This document shows positions 62,531 to 64,000 of a DNA stretch of 64,000 nt, one piece after another (position 1 is the stretch's first letter; each line of letters opens with the position of its first letter). The notes below the pieces were generated by a model. It made no database searches. It saw only the letters and a program-made list of their open reading frames with translations, and was not told the origin of the DNA. The stretch is from Cupriavidus taiwanensis (GTDB lineage: Bacteria > Pseudomonadota > Gammaproteobacteria > Burkholderiales > Burkholderiaceae). A program made the position numbers and the translations under genes. Location: the NCBI RefSeq assembly GCF_900250075.1, contig NZ_LT977071.1, positions 1,941,901 to 2,005,900 on the forward strand, written 5' to 3'.

Positions 62531-64000
62531 TCAGATTCTGTCTTTGTGGTGCAGTGGACTATTGTTCTGACGCAGCGCGCCTTCGATGCGCCCGGCGGCG
62601 GCGTCGCGCCAGCGTATCCACGGCCGCAGCAGCAACCGGAGCAAATGGCGACGGAACCCCGAGACGCGGGTCGGCGACTCCTCGCGCCACGACAGCATGT
62701 GGTCCACCACAATCTCGGGGCTCGCAAAGCCGTTCTTGCCATCGCGCAAGACATAGCGGGGATACAGAATCAGCGCGCCCGCGACCAGCATGTCGAGCGA
62801 AAGGCGGCGACGCCGGCGTGGAAGTTCGCAGCGATCGTCCGTGAGACCCCAGCCGGCATAGAACGGCGCACCATGTGCCGTGACCGGTTTGCCACGCAGC
62901 AGGGCCTCGAATCCAGCGAGGGACGTCAGCACATGGACGCCATCGACAGCGTCGATGACACGGTCCATCGGACAGTTCGGCACCACTTCGTCGCATAGGA
63001 CGGCAAGCGCCCTCTCCTCGTCACGATTTCCACGCAAGCCACTCATGACATCGGGATGGGGCTTGTATATCAGGTACGCGTCCGGTTCCTCGGCACGCAC
63101 CGCCGCAAGCAGCGCGCGATTTGTGCGGATGTCGGGTGCCCCCAAATGCAGCGAGGCATCAGCCTCCACCTGCCCAACCACTAGCATCACCCGGCCAACG
63201 CCTGCGGGCCGGCTCCAGTTGCCTGAGCCCACGTTGTACTTGGTCAGTCCGCCGTGAATGATCGATGCGCGCAATCGCGCCGCGCGCGCGAGCATTCCGG
63301 CATCGAAATCGAAATTGGCCAGCAATCGTTCGAGGTCGGACTCGCGTGTCGCGTCGTAATAGATGCCTGATCGGTCAAACACCCACGACAACGGGCGGGC
63401 CAGTTGCGCGCCAAGACCGACAGACCGCAGGAAGCCATCTTCCACTGTGATCACTGCGAGATCGCCGCGCACCGTCGCATCGACACACTGGCCCCAGCGC
63501 AGCAGCGTCGCACCTTGTGGCACCGTACGCAGATTGCGATGAAAGGTGACTGCGTGGCCTTGCAGGAAATTCTTCAGGATCTTGCGCTTCCACCTGGAAA
63601 AGCCTATCGCATGCAAGTACCGCGGAAACTGCTGGCACAGCCGACGCTGCAGCGCCAGGTATTCGATGGCGTCCTCCACCTCGCAGCGCTTGCCCGTATG
63701 CGGCTGGACATAGCGAGCGTATCGGACCAGCGCGGCAAATGCCAGTTGCTCCATAGAGACGGGATGGCGCCTGCCGGGAGCAGGCAACGCGTCAATCGTC
63801 AGACCCCAGCCGGCATAAAATGGCATGCCAAAGGTGTGAACCGTCTTGCCGTGCAGCAGCGCCTCGAAGCCGACCTGCGAGGTGACCACGAAGACCGCGA
63901 ACGCGCTGCGGATCAGCGGCACCACGTGCACATCGCCCTGCAGCCGCTCCACCCGCGCCTCACGGCCGTGGTCCAGTATGTGGCCAAGATAGCCCCGCTT
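62531..64000 (-). CDS. kpsC: Capsule polysaccharide export protein KpsC, N-terminus outside window
   Basis: Open to the window edge; the visible part is ~489 residues of what is usually a ~675-residue protein. KpsC carries two Kdo transferase domains that extend the poly-Kdo primer by alternating linkages. The end of the first domain shows VVTSQVGFEALLHGKTVHTFGMPFYAGWGLT, and the second repeats the motif as VLTSLAGFEALLRGKPVTAHGAPFYAGWGLTDD. EDGFLRSVGLG and YLIYKPHPDVMSG are further marks. First of the two capsule genes in transcription order here. Confidence 0.95.
   Translation of the reverse strand, partial: KRGYLGHILDHGREARVERLQGDVHVVPLIRSAFAVFVVTSQVGFEALLHGKTVHTFGMPFYAGWGLTIDALPAPGRRHPVSMEQLAFAALVRYARYVQPHTGKRCEVEDAIEYLALQRRLCQQFPRYLHAIGFSRWKRKILKNFLQGHAVTFHRNLRTVPQGATLLRWGQCVDATVRGDLAVITVEDGFLRSVGLGAQLARPLSWVFDRSGIYYDATRESDLERLLANFDFDAGMLARAARLRASIIHGGLTKYNVGSGNWSRPAGVGRVMLVVGQVEADASLHLGAPDIRTNRALLAAVRAEEPDAYLIYKPHPDVMSGLRGNRDEERALAVLCDEVVPNCPMDRVIDAVDGVHVLTSLAGFEALLRGKPVTAHGAPFYAGWGLTDDRCELPRRRRRLSLDMLVAGALILYPRYVLRDGKNGFASPEIVVDHMLSWREESPTRVSGFRRHLLRLLLRPWIRWRDAAAGRIEGALRQNNSPLHHKDRI

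Overview
The window is high-GC betaproteobacterial chromosome. Gene content and order (twin-copy HU-type proteins, OpgGH, entericidin, kpsCS capsule genes, c-di-GMP proteins, valine operon with mmsAB) fit a Burkholderiaceae genome of the Cupriavidus/Ralstonia kind; the genus is an inference from protein character, not a measured match. No rRNA, tRNA, CRISPR array or insertion sequence was seen. About 60 protein genes are supported, nearly all intact; the first (a tyrosine recombinase) and the last (kpsC) run off the window edges.

Layout. 1-5.0 kb: recombinase, small hypothetical and lipoprotein genes, a candidate sRNA, a TetR regulator with its operator, and cardiolipin synthase. 5.1-10.9 kb: signalling block (an orphan response regulator with a degenerate receiver, an EAL/GGDEF protein, a chemoreceptor), an HAD-like protein without catalytic residues, and a CHMI-like isomerase. 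10.9-14.3 kb: second candidate sRNA, HU-like protein, Mpo1-like protein, Crp-type regulator and arylamine N-acetyltransferase. 14.5-19.5 kb: SDR/acyl-CoA synthetase pair, acid phosphatase, CreA, thioesterase, HU-beta. 20-24.5 kb: ammonium transporter behind a sigma-54-type promoter, MscS channel, Bcr-type efflux pump. 24.5-33.6 kb: opgGH, a 12-residue-repeat secreted protein, ribB with an FMN riboswitch, PagL-type deacylase, XRE regulator. 33.8-37.1 kb: CNNM/CorC-type membrane protein, degenerate GGDEF-EAL protein, entericidin.

37.1-44.7 kb is the most interesting block: two divergent operons around an RpiR regulator. Leftward are a D-amino-acid dehydratase-like PLP enzyme, KdgK and Eda; rightward are RpiR, an N-acyl-D-amino-acid deacylase, RidA and a GntP permease. 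Together these genes make a chemically complete route from N-acetyl-D-glucosaminate (or a similar N-acyl amino sugar acid) to pyruvate and glyceraldehyde 3-phosphate. Two palindromes lie in the divergent promoter region.

44.9-64 kb: a VapBC module, a Tat-exported aldo/keto reductase with an NTP/NDP-exchange-type transporter, glutathione-dependent formaldehyde oxidation (class III ADH + S-formylglutathione hydrolase), a complete valine degradation operon from isobutyryl-CoA to propionyl-CoA flanked by AraC and Crp regulators, an AlaC-type aminotransferase, a YqjI/YqjH-like metal regulator and siderophore reductase pair with a 14-bp palindrome in its promoter, and the kpsC-kpsS end of a capsule locus.
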